The notes beneath the pieces are model-generated. The model was not told the DNA's origin. It made no database searches and saw only the letters and a list, made by a program, of their open reading frames with translations. Source: Globisporangium splendens (Eukaryota > Oomycota > Peronosporomycetes > Pythiales > Pythiaceae). From it: a stretch of DNA of 64,000 nt. This document shows, piece by piece, positions 50,763 through 62,594 of the stretch. The first letter of the stretch is position 1. Each line of letters starts with the position of its first letter. Location: contig VFIW01000123.1 of the NCBI GenBank assembly GCA_006386115.1, forward strand, positions 1 to 64,000, given 5' to 3'. The translations under genes and the position numbers were made by a program.

Positions 50763-53224
50763 ATGAAGATGGCGACAAGAATGGCGCCATCGACGTCGTC
50801 TTCGAACGGCTACGGCGGCGCGTTTGTCGCACTGCTGCTGGAGCTCGGGTACGATGGCGCGCAGCTGAACACCGAGATGTTCGACGCGCTCTTCGGCCTG
50901 CCGTCCATGCGCATTCAGGCGTTCCTCGAGTGGTTTCTGGCGTCGATCAAGCCGCGCCATTCAGTTGCCAGGCAGCTCCAGAATCCCAATGACTACGCGA
51001 TCTATTCCGCATTAATGAACGACGACCAGGGAATAGCCGGAGCACAACAGCAACAACGCGGCTTGCTCGGTGGGAAGGCGTTGGAGGCAGCGGAGCTAGC
51101 GTGTCAGCTAGATGCTCAGCAGCACCAAGGCGAAAGCGCATCGCTCGATGCCACACGCGCGCAGAACGCAGCGTTGGAGCAGGAGATCGCGCGTCTTGAA
51201 GCGCAACTGCAGCGGCTGCACACAAAGAACGACAAGGTCACGAAGATGGTTCAAAAGACGACGCTGCTGGCGGATGCGCATGTGCGTCACCATCAGAAGA
51301 ATAGTACGGAGAAAGAGCACTTCAAATGCGTACGTGCCTTGCTTGTGTATGTGGAATGTGGCGTGGAGATGGCAACTCATTAGAATATGTTTTTCAATGT
51401 ATAGCTGCTCACAGATATGCAAGCACCATGCATCGTGGACAAGATCGCAGTCTCGAAGCAACATGCGGCGAAAGAACTGAGCGTCCAGATGGACAACATC
51501 CTTAGTTATTTATTGACGACAGCGACCTCCGCCAGCAATAGCAGTATGGACCCGCCGTCCTCGGCTCCTGGTTTTTCGCGTGAACAGCAGCGTCGCAATG
51601 CCAACGTACAATGGGAGACGTTTGTGTACCAGCAGTCGCTGTCCCAGTTGCAAGATGCAGAGCTTCACAACATGGACGCCATCAAAGCCAAAGTCGCATC
51701 GATTGTCACTCGTTGTAAGCCGAACTCCAACGATCCAGGTGGCAGCAGCGCAACAACAGCGGTTGTGAGCATGGCAAGTCAGTCTAGCGATCCGATGCTG
51801 TTGCTGACTGCAGGCAGTGATCAAGATCACGTCCAGCAGCTGCCTTCGTGGCTTCACGATTCCGATCCAAGGACACTGCAGCTACGAGAACAGGACGCGC
51901 ACATCTACAACAAGTACGCATGTTCATACTCATTTAGACCTTTTAGGCTTATTGAGCCTGTCTCTAATTCTTGTTTGCGTTTATAAAATAGATGTTCGCT
52001 GGAACTCGCGCGGCTGGAAAAGGCGTATGCCGTGGGCGAACACGATGCGCTGCTCGCGCGCATGCAACTTGCGAAACACGAAGCGCTGTGGATGCAAATC
52101 CACACGCACGGCAAGCACGCGTCGCTGTACCAACAGTACCAACTGATGAGCGACGATGCACTGCGCTCAAAGCAGCAGCAACTTGTCGCGTCGATGGCGG
52201 CGACCAAGCACGAAGTGACGCACTTTGTCAGCACTGTGCTGCCCAAAGTGTGCGACGAACTGGCGTTCCTGAGATCGACGACAATACTGCTTGGCAGCTA
52301 CGAACACAAGCTATGGCGACAGGAGAATCGGTTCCTGAAACTACGTGGCATCCTCGAAACCTTTGAGCATCAGCATGGACGTCTCAAGTGAGTCACAATC
52401 CCCATTAAAATCTCTCTCATTTGTAGCTTACCAGACTAACTTGACACTTTATGGACAGATTGGTGCATCGGCTACTGGATGCGGAATGGGAAGATTTGCA
52501 AGAGATGGATGCGATTTTCTCGCACTTCTACCAAGAGCTCGAGCGAGAAAGCGATCGTATTCAAGCCCGGTTGCCGCGATACAATCACAATAGCCTCCAG
52601 GTATCCTCATCATTGTCATCGACGATATCAATGCCTTATAGCAGTGACGCGCTCGTGCGTGCCAGTTTACCTGATACCGACGAAATCGCGCATGCTCTAT
52701 ATGACTACATGGAGCGCCAGGTTGACACAACAACTCGCAGCCAGCAGCTACAACAAAATGATGAGAATGCGCGATCCTCCTTCCGGCATCTATCGTCGTC
52801 GTCTTTCCGATTACGGACATTTGACGATCTTGCGCACCTGTGTGACCGCAAGCTCGCCAACGACGCGAGCATCGCGGAAAGACTCGAGCAAGTGGACCAC
52901 GAATGGCGCACGATGTTTGAGAAAAAGCGCACGGCTTTTGTGATGCTTCGTCGTGAGCTTTTCGGGACGGAGAAACATGCCAGGTCATCAGATGTGGCTC
53001 CGATGCTTCTGCCACACCAATTGGTCGCCGCGTTCCAGGAAGCCAAGACTACAAAGGAACAGACGGAACAGGACGTGTACGCAGCGCTGGAGTCCTTGCG
53101 GTTGAAGAAACGGGAGCTCGCGATGGACCCGACGCGGCGGCAGCAGCAGGAAGAGCAGTTTGCACGCTTGCAACGCGAATTGGAGCAACGAGGACGTCTC
53201 AGTGGCGAAGAAATGGTGTCATGA
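50763..53224 (+). CDS. HAUS3: HAUS augmin-like complex subunit 3, four exons
   Basis: Exons 50763-51329, 51405-51913, 51992-52387, 52459-53224; 745 residues; introns 71-78 bp. The N-terminal block FVALLLELGYDGAQLNTEMFD...FLEWFLASI matches the HAUS3 opening (a small globular start followed by WF). The rest is long coiled coil (NAALEQEIARLEAQLQRLHT; C-terminal LRLKKRELAMD...QFARLQRELEQR) with Ser/Gln-rich breaks. Known role: augmin binds spindle microtubules and recruits gamma-tubulin for branching nucleation. Similarity outside the first 60 residues is mainly coiled-coil pattern, so the subunit identity rests on the N-terminus and length. Confidence 0.78.
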
Positions 53225-53396
53225 CACCCTTGAGATTTGGTTTTTACAGCATGAAGAACATTATTATTAACCAACTTGTCATTCCAACCCACGGACCTCC
53301 AATGAGTATACATGACAATGGGAATTTCATCCAGCGGCTACGCACGGATGGCTCCATCAGAATGTATCAATAGGGAAAAAATAAACACGAAAATAC

Positions 53397-54445
53397 TTAG
53401 TGCGAGACGACTGGAGGAGGCACGTAGCTGCCACCGTTCGGGGTCATGGCCTGGGCGACGAGTGTCGGGTTTTGCTGGGCCTGCTGGAGCACGTACGCGC
53501 CGGCTTTGGCCGCGTAAGCTTGGTTTTGCGCAAGCAATTGCACCGTTTCCTGCACCAGTCAACGAGCCACAAATGTGTCAATATCTATATCTCCCCCATA
53601 TCTAGAGCTTTTTCTTCACGTACCTCCGAGGCGGCTGTGTACTGCGCAGTCGGGTCCATGGTGGACGACAGGTGGCCGTTCTTGAACTCGGGGTGGCACA
53701 TGATGATGAGCATCTCGAAGATCGCGTTGCCGCACATCAAGATGCCCACGAGCTTGGCAAACGAGCCATTCATGCCAAAGTTCATAAAGCCGACACTGAT
53801 AAAGCAGCGACGACAGCCATATTAGTGCCGCAACTCCCTCTTGTGCATGCAATTTTAAAATAAGGCAACATACAAGAAGAGGAACGTCGTGCGGCCACGG
53901 TAGGTGAAGAGGAAGCCAAAGTACTGGCGGATCGTCGGCTCCATGGACGCAAAGCGGCACTCGAACGCCAGCAGCAGCAGCGCAAACACACTGCAGAGAC
54001 AAAGTCAGTGCTCAAATGACTCCTTTTATATGATAGAAACAAAACGAAAACGTACATGGAGTAGACCGAAATGAGAAAGCTCGTGATGTCGAGCACGACG
54101 AGGTCGAAGATGCCCGAGAAGCCCGCGAACGCCTGCATGATCGCGAGCACCACGTTCACGTAGCGCAGCGTCTTGATCAGGCGCTCCGCCTTCCACGACT
54201 TGACGCTGCACAAGGACACAGAGCGATAGAGGAATCAGTACGACTGCTTCATATGAGAGAGAGAGGGAGGAGAAGACAGGATCATACATTTGCACATAGG
54301 AGTCGCCCTCCTGCTGCGGGAGGCCGCTGGTGTTGTTCATGGCGCCGTCGGGTGCTGTCGCGGCTGCGGAAGCGGTCGGTTCGTGGTGTGCGCTCGGGTT
54401 GAGCGGCTCTTTCAGCTGGTTGGCGTCTCCGTCGCGCGCAAACAT
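53397..54445 (-). CDS. COPI-associated/TVP15-like four-helix membrane protein, five exons
   Basis: Exons (minus): 54445-54288, 54205-54056, 53990-53874, 53795-53624, 53549-53397; 249 residues. The N-terminus is cytosolic and Ala/Pro-rich (MFARDGDANQLKEPLNPS). A hydrophobic core of four likely membrane helices follows: TLRYVNVVLAIMQAFAGFSG, VVLDITSFLISVYSI, FALLLLAFE...FLFTYRGRTTFLFL and GFMNFGMNGSFAKLVGILM. The motif ECRF...IRQYFGFLFTYRGR is typical of the COPI-associated protein family (TVP15-like Golgi proteins). The tail is Gln/Ala-rich (QQAQQNPTLVAQAM). Location is probably Golgi or endosome; function is poorly known. An upstream in-frame stretch would add about 50 residues if an earlier start were used. 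Confidence 0.78.
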
Positions 54446-55253
54446 CACCGCGCTTCCCTTCCCACCTGGAACCTTTCTCTTCTTTGTTGTGGGCAGTATA
54501 GGGGGGACAGTCTTGAACGGCGAAAAAGAACTTGGCACATCTTCTTGGAGGGGAGAAAGATGATTTAATACATGCTCAAAAAACGGAAGGAAATACTTCA
54601 AGTGCAGGAAAACCGAATGTCAAACAATACATTACTGAAAGGTAAAATCATATCAAAGTTCTTTGTTTGAAGTAGTGGGATCTGACTTTAGCGTTGTATA
54701 TTATAGCTATGAGATGTGATGAGGCACGCGCTTTTCGAAAAAGAAGTGGTGCTGGTTCCCTTTATTGACTGATGCCCTGTCCAACATGATATTCAATGTG
54801 ACGCGAATGCAGGCAACGAAACGTTCCAAAACCTCTACAAATGAATGATATGGCCAGCAGCAAAATAGCACAGCCGGGACAGAAGGGAGGGGCATGGGTA
54901 CACCTGTGAACCCAAAGTCAACCCAAATGAGCTCCTGCCTCGTTTCTCGCATCTCTGCTTTCGCTGTATTTGCATCTGCAAAGCACTCTTTCCCCCACTA
55001 CATACACATACGTACGGCCATCCCGCTAGTTTCCCCTCTTTTCCCGCCTTCCTCCTTGCTCTGGATCATGACGACTTGCTCTCGAGCCTTTTTCTCCAAA
55101 CTGCATCGGTTCTTGTACGCCATCCATCCATTTTTTACTTGATTCTGACAAAAGTTGCCTCGTCACGACTGCGGTACTTCGCGTCCCATGGAGTCTTGCT
55201 TGGCTTCTTTTTCGTCCTTCGTGACCTATGTTTTCTGCATCTACTTCTACTAC
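54446..55253. other. Intergenic, no gene seen
   Basis: Between the COPI-associated gene start and the kinase stop codon. Open frames here are short. Both the COPI-associated promoter and the kinase 3' UTR should lie here. Confidence 0.55.
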
Positions 55254-57469
55254 TCACTTGTTGTTCTTCGTGATGACCTTCGTGGACCGGAAAGTGAAGT
55301 CGTCGAAATACTCGGCTTCGCGATCCACCGAGTCCAGCATACGCCACTCTGGAGTATCCACAGGAACCTGGTTGATGAACTCGTTGTCGACATATTTCAC
55401 ATCAGCGTCGTCAATCACATCCGGAAGCCACTCGGGTTCAATCTTCTTATCTTGCAGCGCATCCCAGTCGATGCCATCGAAAAATGGGTGGTTCATGATG
55501 GAATATGGCACCGTCTCCTTCGCGCCAAGGCGCTTTTCAGGGTCGCGCTCAATCAATCCGGTCAAAAGCGACTGCGTTTCTTCAGGAAGCTCAGGCGGAA
55601 TGTACAGATAACCTTCTTTGATGTTGCGGTACATGATCGCCTTGTTGTCATCCTTGAATGGCGTACGTCCAATGCACATTTCAAAAATCAGGATACCAAG
55701 ACTCCACCAATCACACGAGCTGTCGTACACAGCGCCTTCGTTTTCCTTCGCATCTGCTGCAGCAAGCACTTCCGGGGAAATGTATTCTGGCGATCCGGCG
55801 AGCGAGTGGGACTTGGGACTACTCTTTTTCGCATACGTCGACAGCCCAAAGTCCACGAGCACGGCGTGACCATCCTTCGCGATCAGCACGTTTTCAGGTT
55901 TCAAATCACGGTAAATGATATCAACACTGTGCAAATGCGCCAGACCAGCAACCAGTTCAGCAGCGTACAGCTGGATACGACCTGGTGTCAGCTTTAGCTC
56001 GCCGCTTTGACTCAAGTTTAGATGATGGCGAAGGTCGCCACCGTTGTAAAACTCCATGCCCATGTAAATCTTGTCTTCATTCTGGAATGCAAACAGCAGC
56101 GAGGCGACAAAGGGGTGGTGCACTTCACGAAGCATGTCGCGCTCGATTTTGGCATCTCGACGCTGCTTCTCGTCCATACCGATCTTACTAATGATCTTGA
56201 TCGCATAAATCTTGTTGTCTGGTCCCCGCGCCGAGAGCACACGGCCAAATGAACCCGTTCCGAGAACCTTGAGCAGTTCAAAGTCGTCGATCTTGAGAGT
56301 CGATTTCGACTTACCGCGTGACGACATCTGCGTTTGATTCAGTCCTGCTTCTTCTTCGTTACCTACCGACTGCGAAATGACGGATCGCGAAAGTGGATCA
56401 TCATCTTCATCATCGACTTCTTCTGCCTCTCCCGACAAGACCATGCTCATCTGTCGTTGGTAATCCTTTGCAACTACCGGGTCGAGATGGTTGACCGTGA
56501 ATCGATAATACTTCCACGTACTGTTCGCAAATCGTCGCTCTCCGCCAACGTGTTGCAGGATGCCGCTCCGAATCAGACACGTTCCGAGATTCAACGCTTC
56601 TTCGGCAGTCGAACACGTCACTCCCCCTTCCATGGGACGATTCGGTCCATGGCGCAGCATCCAGTCGACCCCTTCCTTTCCTGTAATCACTGATGGGTGT
56701 GGCTTCAGGTACAGACTGCGGTCGCGGCTTGGCACTTCCTTACGCATCTGTTCCGCACACGACCACAGCTGCCAGAGACTCGGTTCTCGCACAATTCGAC
56801 TCGAGATCTTGAGTTTCCCCTGCACGCGCTTCATTTTCCCACCAGGACGCAATTGCAGATCGTACCATGCAACGCGTTCTTCGCCGCTCGTGTTTAAATC
56901 TTCGAGACTCAGCAGCAACCGACCAAGGTCCTCGTCTTCGACCCGTCCTTTGTCTTTGCATTTCACGAGCAGATACTTGGCTTTCACAAGATTCGATTGA
57001 ATGCCAAACGTGTACTCTTCTTGCGCCGCTGCAGCACCGATACCGAGAGGTTGGTGACTCTCGATGCGGCTCTCCATTGAACGCAACACGGCCGCTTTCA
57101 ACGGGCTCCAAATCGGAGTATGTTGGCGCAACGGCGGCGTGCGTTGCTTCTCGCCTCGAATCTCGCGTAACTGATCGTCGAGCAGCACGAGTGTGCAGTA
57201 CACATTGCGCGCGCGTCCGAGCACGCCCGGGAGCAACTCGGCAGCTTCAATCGGCGTCACCTTGAGCAAATACCGCCGCTTCGACTTGATGCGCGCTTTC
57301 GCAGCACTGTTGCTTCGGCTCTTATCGCCAGCTATGTTGACGCGATGACAAGTAACACACACATGGCGTAAATAGCAGTCAGCCTTCTCATCCCACGCAC
57401 GCACGATCCACGCACTACTCGAAACGCACCTGAGACCATGCTCTCCGTGCGCGAGAGCATCCTTTCCAT
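55254..57469 (-). CDS. AGC-family Ser/Thr kinase with DEP domain, two exons
   Basis: Exons 57469-57430 (MERMLSRTESMVS) and 57331-55254; 705 residues. The N-terminal third has a C2/PH-like beta-rich region (RRYLLKVTPIEAAELLPGVL, KAKYLLVKCKDKG). A DEP domain follows (KPHPSVITGKEGVDWMLRHG, ALNLGTCLIRSGILQHVG). The kinase domain has GTGSFGRV, AIKII, the AGC-type YRDLKPEN catalytic loop, VDFGLS, activation segment SLAGSPEYISPEVL (Ser-Pro-Glu in place of the usual Thr-Pro-Glu), and DWWSLGILIFEM. The AGC C-tail ends with hydrophobic motif FDDFTF. DEP domains anchor signalling proteins to membranes or G-protein partners, so cyclic-nucleotide or lipid-linked signalling is plausible; no substrate can be assigned. 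Confidence 0.9.
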
Positions 57470-58188
57470 CGCTGCTTCTCTTCTCTCAGTCTCCTCCTTC
57501 ACCTCCGCGTTCGCCTACAGCTCTGGGGCGTCTTCAAATCGCGCTTGAAACACAAGAAAACAACACACGCGCAACTCGCTCTCTCCCGCCTCTCTTTGCA
57601 CGCGGAAGGCTTGTCTCGGATCGCAAAAGATGAGGAGTGCGGACGAACGAGGCACACGAGCACACAGGAACACGGACGAGAGACGGACGGACGCGAGGCG
57701 GAGCGAATGAATGAACCCCACACACAGACAGACAGAGCACGCGCGTTGCCAAGTGGTCACTCCCGTGCTGTTTACTTTTGTATGGGCTTTCCGGAATATA
57801 AGCGACGCTCGTACCGCGTCATGCCGCGCGTGCATTTCACAAGCATACACACACAAGGGAAACTGGAATAAAACCTTGGACTGGGTATCGAGGTTTTGAG
57901 GTGATATGCTGCAGCAGAGGTGAATACACTCAGTGTTTGTAGGTCAACTCGAGTAGAGGGACACTTTGAGTATGCGATTTCAAAGGGTTGAGGCTGAAAA
58001 AACCTTGAAGTGGGGCATGGGTTATCTGCTGCAGAACACAACGACAGAAGAAGCTATGTGATTGGCTTAAATTGTTCTATACGCACTTTCATTGGTAGGA
58101 ATCCTGAATGTCAGGTTGGCACTGAACTTCAAGGTCACTTGCTCGCAGTGTTGATGCTTGGTCATTCGCATACAAAACGCTAGTCAAA
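57470..58188. promoter_or_regulatory. Divergent promoter region between AGC kinase and GH5 gene
   Basis: About 720 bp with no supported gene. It contains CA/GA-rich simple sequence (57710-57740 and about 57845). Start codons diverge at 57469 and 58189. Confidence 0.5.
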
Positions 58189-59310
58189 ATGGCGGCATCG
58201 GTGCACCAAATGCTCGCGTTCCATGTGCGCTCCGACGGCATTTACCTGGAGAATGCGCGCTTCCGCATCAAAGGCGCTAGCTACTTCGGCATGGAGACCG
58301 ACATCTGCGTGCCGCACGGGCTCTGGGGCGGCGACGCGTCCACGACGCTCGAGGAGATCGCGCGGTTTCTGCGCGCGCACACATTCAACCTCGTACGCAT
58401 CCCGCTCGCGATGGACGCCGTGCTGGAGAACCGGCGCGTGGACCGGTACAAAATGGGCAACGAGAGGGACTTCATCGACAGGTTTGCGCCGGACGAGCTG
58501 CGGTATCTCGATGTGCTGGACTACGTGGTGGACACGTTTGCGCGTCATGACCTGCTCGTACTCTTGGATGCGCATGTGCTGGTCGCAGGAGGACCCATTA
58601 CACCATTGTGGTACGACGAGCAGCGGCGCGATGAGACCAAGGAGTGGCTTTCAAAGACGTGGGGCATCCTAGCAACGCGATACAAATACGCATGGAACGT
58701 CATTGGTGCGGATCTGAACAATGAACCTCATGGCATCGCATCCTGGGGAAACGGACAAGAGAACACGGACTGGCGCCTTGCAGCGCTGAAGGTGTCGACG
58801 CAAATACTCCACACATGTCCGCATTGGCTGGTGCTTGTTGAGGGTGTCCAGAATTCCACCGCTTCAGCGCCCGACCTACCGTGCTTTTGGGGAGAAAACC
58901 TGCAGGATGTGCGCCATTGTCCTCTGGAGCTCACAGTCGCCGAGCGCCTTGTCTACAGCCCGCATGTGTATGGTCCCGATGTGTCCGACCAACCGTATTT
59001 CCACCACCCGCAGTTCCCGCGTAACCTGCCACATGTGTGGGATACGCATTTCGGGTATGTGCACAAGCGATACGGGACAGTTCTCGTCGGCGAGTGGGGC
59101 GGCAAGTACCGAGATCCGCGCGACCAGATCTGGCAGCAGGAGTTCGTGGCGTATCTCAAGACCTGCGACGTGGACTTTATCTACTGGTGCGTGAACCCAA
59201 ACTCGGGCGACACCGAGGGGCTTCTAGAACACGACTGGAAGACGCCGCGAGCCGACAAACTCAGTCTGCTCGCGGCTTTCAGCGGCTCCAGTATCCCAAA
59301 GCAGCAGTAA
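58189..59310 (+). CDS. Glycoside hydrolase family 5 (cellulase-like), probably intracellular
   Basis: Single exon, 373 residues. GH5 TIM-barrel landmarks: RIKGASYFGME at the first strand, HTFNLVRIPLAM, LLVLLDAHVL, acid/base Glu E179 in DLNNEPHG, HVYGPDV near strand 6, and nucleophile Glu E302 in LVGEWGGKY, then YWCVNPNSGDTEG near strand 8. Both catalytic glutamates are present. There is no hydrophobic signal peptide at the N-terminus (MAASVHQMLAFHVRSDG), unlike secreted cellulases of plant-associated oomycetes, so it is cytosolic, exported unconventionally, or the true start lies in an unseen upstream exon. It is likely a beta-glucan or glycolipid hydrolase. Confidence 0.88.
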   Translation: MAASVHQMLAFHVRSDGIYLENARFRIKGASYFGMETDICVPHGLWGGDASTTLEEIARFLRAHTFNLVRIPLAMDAVLENRRVDRYKMGNERDFIDRFAPDELRYLDVLDYVVDTFARHDLLVLLDAHVLVAGGPITPLWYDEQRRDETKEWLSKTWGILATRYKYAWNVIGADLNNEPHGIASWGNGQENTDWRLAALKVSTQILHTCPHWLVLVEGVQNSTASAPDLPCFWGENLQDVRHCPLELTVAERLVYSPHVYGPDVSDQPYFHHPQFPRNLPHVWDTHFGYVHKRYGTVLVGEWGGKYRDPRDQIWQQEFVAYLKTCDVDFIYWCVNPNSGDTEGLLEHDWKTPRADKLSLLAAFSGSSIPKQQ

Positions 59311-59447
59311 CAGTCTCATGCAGAGGTCTCTTTCTATTTGTTTCTGTCTTTGGTCGTTCCTTGCTACTTCAAATGCATCGCCTCGCCATCTTCATGGCCT
59401 CTAAACTTCGTCTTTGTATGCAAACTCCAAGATATCTGGTGGTCTTA

Positions 59448-61691
59448 TCAGTCAAGCTTTGTCGCGATGCCCAAGTCGATGTGCACTAATCGGCAGCTGC
59501 CAAACAGTCGCTCCGGCAGCTCGTCTGAGCGCTGCCCCTCGATCAAGAAGCCCATGTCGATGACGAGCTTCTTCGTGTACCCAGAGACCAAGCCAACGAC
59601 GCGGTTCGCGACGGCCGACGACCCAATGTCGACGTCTAACTCAAAGTACTGTTTGCCGCGGTAGTACGGCTGGCGCAGCTTCTTGCCGATGATCGCAGGC
59701 GTAGAGCCAACAGCCTGGCGCACGATGAAACTCCCCTCGACGATGCATGGGATCAGCTTGAACCGCTCGTCGCGGAACTCGTCCGTGCCCTCTAGGAAAT
59801 CCGCCATCAAGTCCGCAAACGGAGACCCATCCGTGAGCACCGACGGATGCGGCACCTGGTAATACAGCACCAGGTTGATGCGCGGATTGCCCGGTACGAC
59901 AAAGTTGATCACAAACGTGAACGGCATCTCGGTGCCCTGCTCCTCGTGGCGCTTGAGCTCCTTCTGCACAATGTTGTCCGGTCGCGACGCAATGTGCTCG
60001 ATCGGGCTCGACGAGTTGAAGAGATCCATGCCGACGAGACGGAACGCTGGAGGCGCCGATGGGATCTTGCGACGGTCCGTCAGGTAGTCAGGGCCACGCA
60101 CGAGCATCGTACCGCCGTCTGGCTCGGCCCACATCGAGCGCGGTACGTTACATGGGAAATCCTGCAGCACCACTACCGGAGCTCCGCCTCCCTGGCCACT
60201 TCTGCCACTACCGCCGCTCTCGCCTTCACCCACTTGCTGCGCACCCAACGCAGCCATCGCTGCTGCAGACGCTTCTTCTGCGGACGCCATCGCGGCGGAA
60301 AACTCTTCAGGGACATTGGGGCACACGTACTTTCTCGCATCCATTACCTCCTGGAGACCCGTGAGCGCGAGGATCTGCGGACGCAGGTAGACGTGCAAGC
60401 TGTTGAGCCGCTGCAGCAACTTGCCTTCCCATCCTTGCGGGTCCATGTGGATTACATGCGCGACCATGGACGTGAGCTCTTCGGTGTGTGTGAGACCGGC
60501 ACCGCGCGGCGAAATGATGAAGCCGCCGCCGTTGCATTTCGCACGAATGATGCCGTGGGTCGGTGGACACTCGGGGTGGATCGCGCTCTGTAAGCAGATC
60601 ACGTACGATCCGTCTTCAGCGCGTCGCCAGTAGCGCAGGAGACACAGGTCCCGCGGCGTCACCCACCTAAAATGGCATCATAAGAACCACAATCCTTTCG
60701 TCAGACAAAGCCAAATGCCACTCGAATGCGCGATGAAGACACGAAGAGCTACGTACACTGGCCACATCCACGCGGATCGATACACGATGTGGATAATGTC
60801 GGAATGGTCGTCAATGGTGTGCACCACGTCGGCTTTTTCAATCGATGCGTCCCAGCTGTCGCATTCACAATATACACGAGATCAAACGTTAGAACAACCA
60901 GCATAACGACAACGACGCGAAACACAACACGCATTGGCTTTGTATACGCACACGGGGTAGTTCTTGACGTTCATGAGGTACAAAAAGATCTCGGACGGCG
61001 TTCCGTCAATGACTTTCATGGTCTTGAAGCACGGCACGTCGCCCTTCACGCGCTTCGCCGTCATGGTCCACAGCGCAGCAGCCACAACGAGCACACAGAG
61101 CAGAACCGCCGTGATGAAGCCGCCGCCGCCGATGCTGCCCGCGAGAAACGCTACGAGACCAGCCGACGACGTCGACAGTAGCATGCCATTGAGCGGCTCC
61201 GTCGATGGCGTCTCCGATGATGGCTAAGACAATAGAGAACATAGCGGTAAGCACTGATACATACGCCTCATGTTGGACTATCCAAATAGGTAGTCCACGG
61301 ATGTATATGTGCGAATGCGTACTTGTTGCTGCCAGATCTGCATGCCACCAAAGAGATCCACGACTTTCCACGTCGCTGAGAACATGGCCCAGGACCGCTC
61401 CAACTCGCTCAGTAGCTTCATCGTGCTCGGCACATCCGAGTTGCCAGCTGCAATACTCGCAGACGCCGCCGTCGCTGCTGCGGTAGTATGCATTGCAGCC
61501 AGGTTCGCATTCGAACCGCTGGTCTGGACGGGTTTCCCATTCGTAAACGCCGAGGAGGTCGACCCAAGATTTCTCGGTGACGAGTGGCCGCGTTGGAGGG
61601 ACTCATGCGCGCGGTCGAAATGGCGCTCGACGTACGTCGAATTGCGTCGCGGCGCGATGAGCGGCTGCTCGGAGTCACTGCCGATGTCCAT
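59448..61691 (-). CDS. START - DUF1336 (EDR2-like) membrane protein, four exons
   Basis: Exons (minus): 61691-61323, 61223-60952, 60855-60757, 60666-59448; 652 residues. The N-terminus is disordered and Ser/Ala-rich (MDIGSDSEQPLIAPRRNS). A strongly hydrophobic segment (AVLLCVLVVAAALWTM) is a single transmembrane helix. The START domain spans exons 2-4 (KVIDGTPSEIFLYLMNVKNY, EKADVVHTIDDHSDIIHIVY, RDLCLLRYWRRAEDGSYVIC, RGAGLTHTEELTSMVAHVIH). The C-terminal DUF1336 domain follows (FRLVGMDLFNSSSPIEHIAS, LVLYYQV, FKLIPCIVEGSFIVRQAVG, YFELDVDIGSSAVANRVVGL). The same START plus DUF1336 order occurs in plant EDR2, a lipid-binding protein at endomembranes. Role here: probably lipid sensing or transfer at a membrane. 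Confidence 0.87.
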
Positions 61692-62594
61692 TTGTCGATC
61701 TTATCTCTTTTATGTTGCCTCTTTGTTTGTCTCTTTCGCGATGAACAGAACGCGGATCCGGTTGCTGAAAACGCTCACACACGCGCAGAGAGAGCTACTA
61801 CACTATCTGTGGATCACGAGCTGCACACACCGCCCGATAGACACGCTGCCTTACGCGCGAAGAAAGACCTGCACGCGCTCGCTTCAAAGATGAGATCGCT
61901 TGCGCCGATGATCACACACGCAACAGGAAGGTTATGTCATGAGGGGGAAAGAAAGAGGAGACTCAAAAGTACCACTGAAAGAGGTACCATGTGCCATTTC
62001 GAACGGTACGTTGAACTGACTGATGGCGTTTCGTGGTCTGCGACATGCTCGATGGGAAGTGGCAGAGAGCGTGATCCAAGCAAACCCCCATGGAGTACAA
62101 ATGGCGTGAATCCGGTATCTGATTACGCCAACGAAGATGGCTTGATGACCTTGTCACATCAATGCGCATGGCAAGCAATTCAACGGGACAATGTTCACAT
62201 GTCCTAAGGACACGCGTAAAGTGCAAAGCGCCACCAGCCACTTGCCTACTACCTCCGTCATGCAGAAGCTTTGGATTTCCTGTTAGTGTCTACTAATGTG
62301 TGGATCCATGGCAAGATGATGGAGATGTAGCCATTTCAGCAACCACCTGTTTGTTGTTATCTCAAGAGCTCCAAAATGCGGACCATGCAATTGCTTGGCA
62401 GGTGGTCTGCATGTTGAAGGCGAGGAGCTCTTCAATAGTGTCTAGTCGGAAGCAGACGTGGCATGTGGAGCATGCGTGCGATGGAAGCAAGTGTATTGGC
62501 ATGGGGAATAAAACAAATCTAAAAAAGATTCTTTTCGTTTGTGCATTCTCTATACTCTAAGCGTGTAATGCGATTGCGTCTGTGTGCGTACGCA
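61692..62594. other. Intergenic, no gene seen
   Basis: About 900 bp between the EDR2-like start and the M16 peptidase stop. Open frames are short or antisense. The EDR2-like promoter lies at its left end and the peptidase 3' UTR at its right. Confidence 0.55.
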
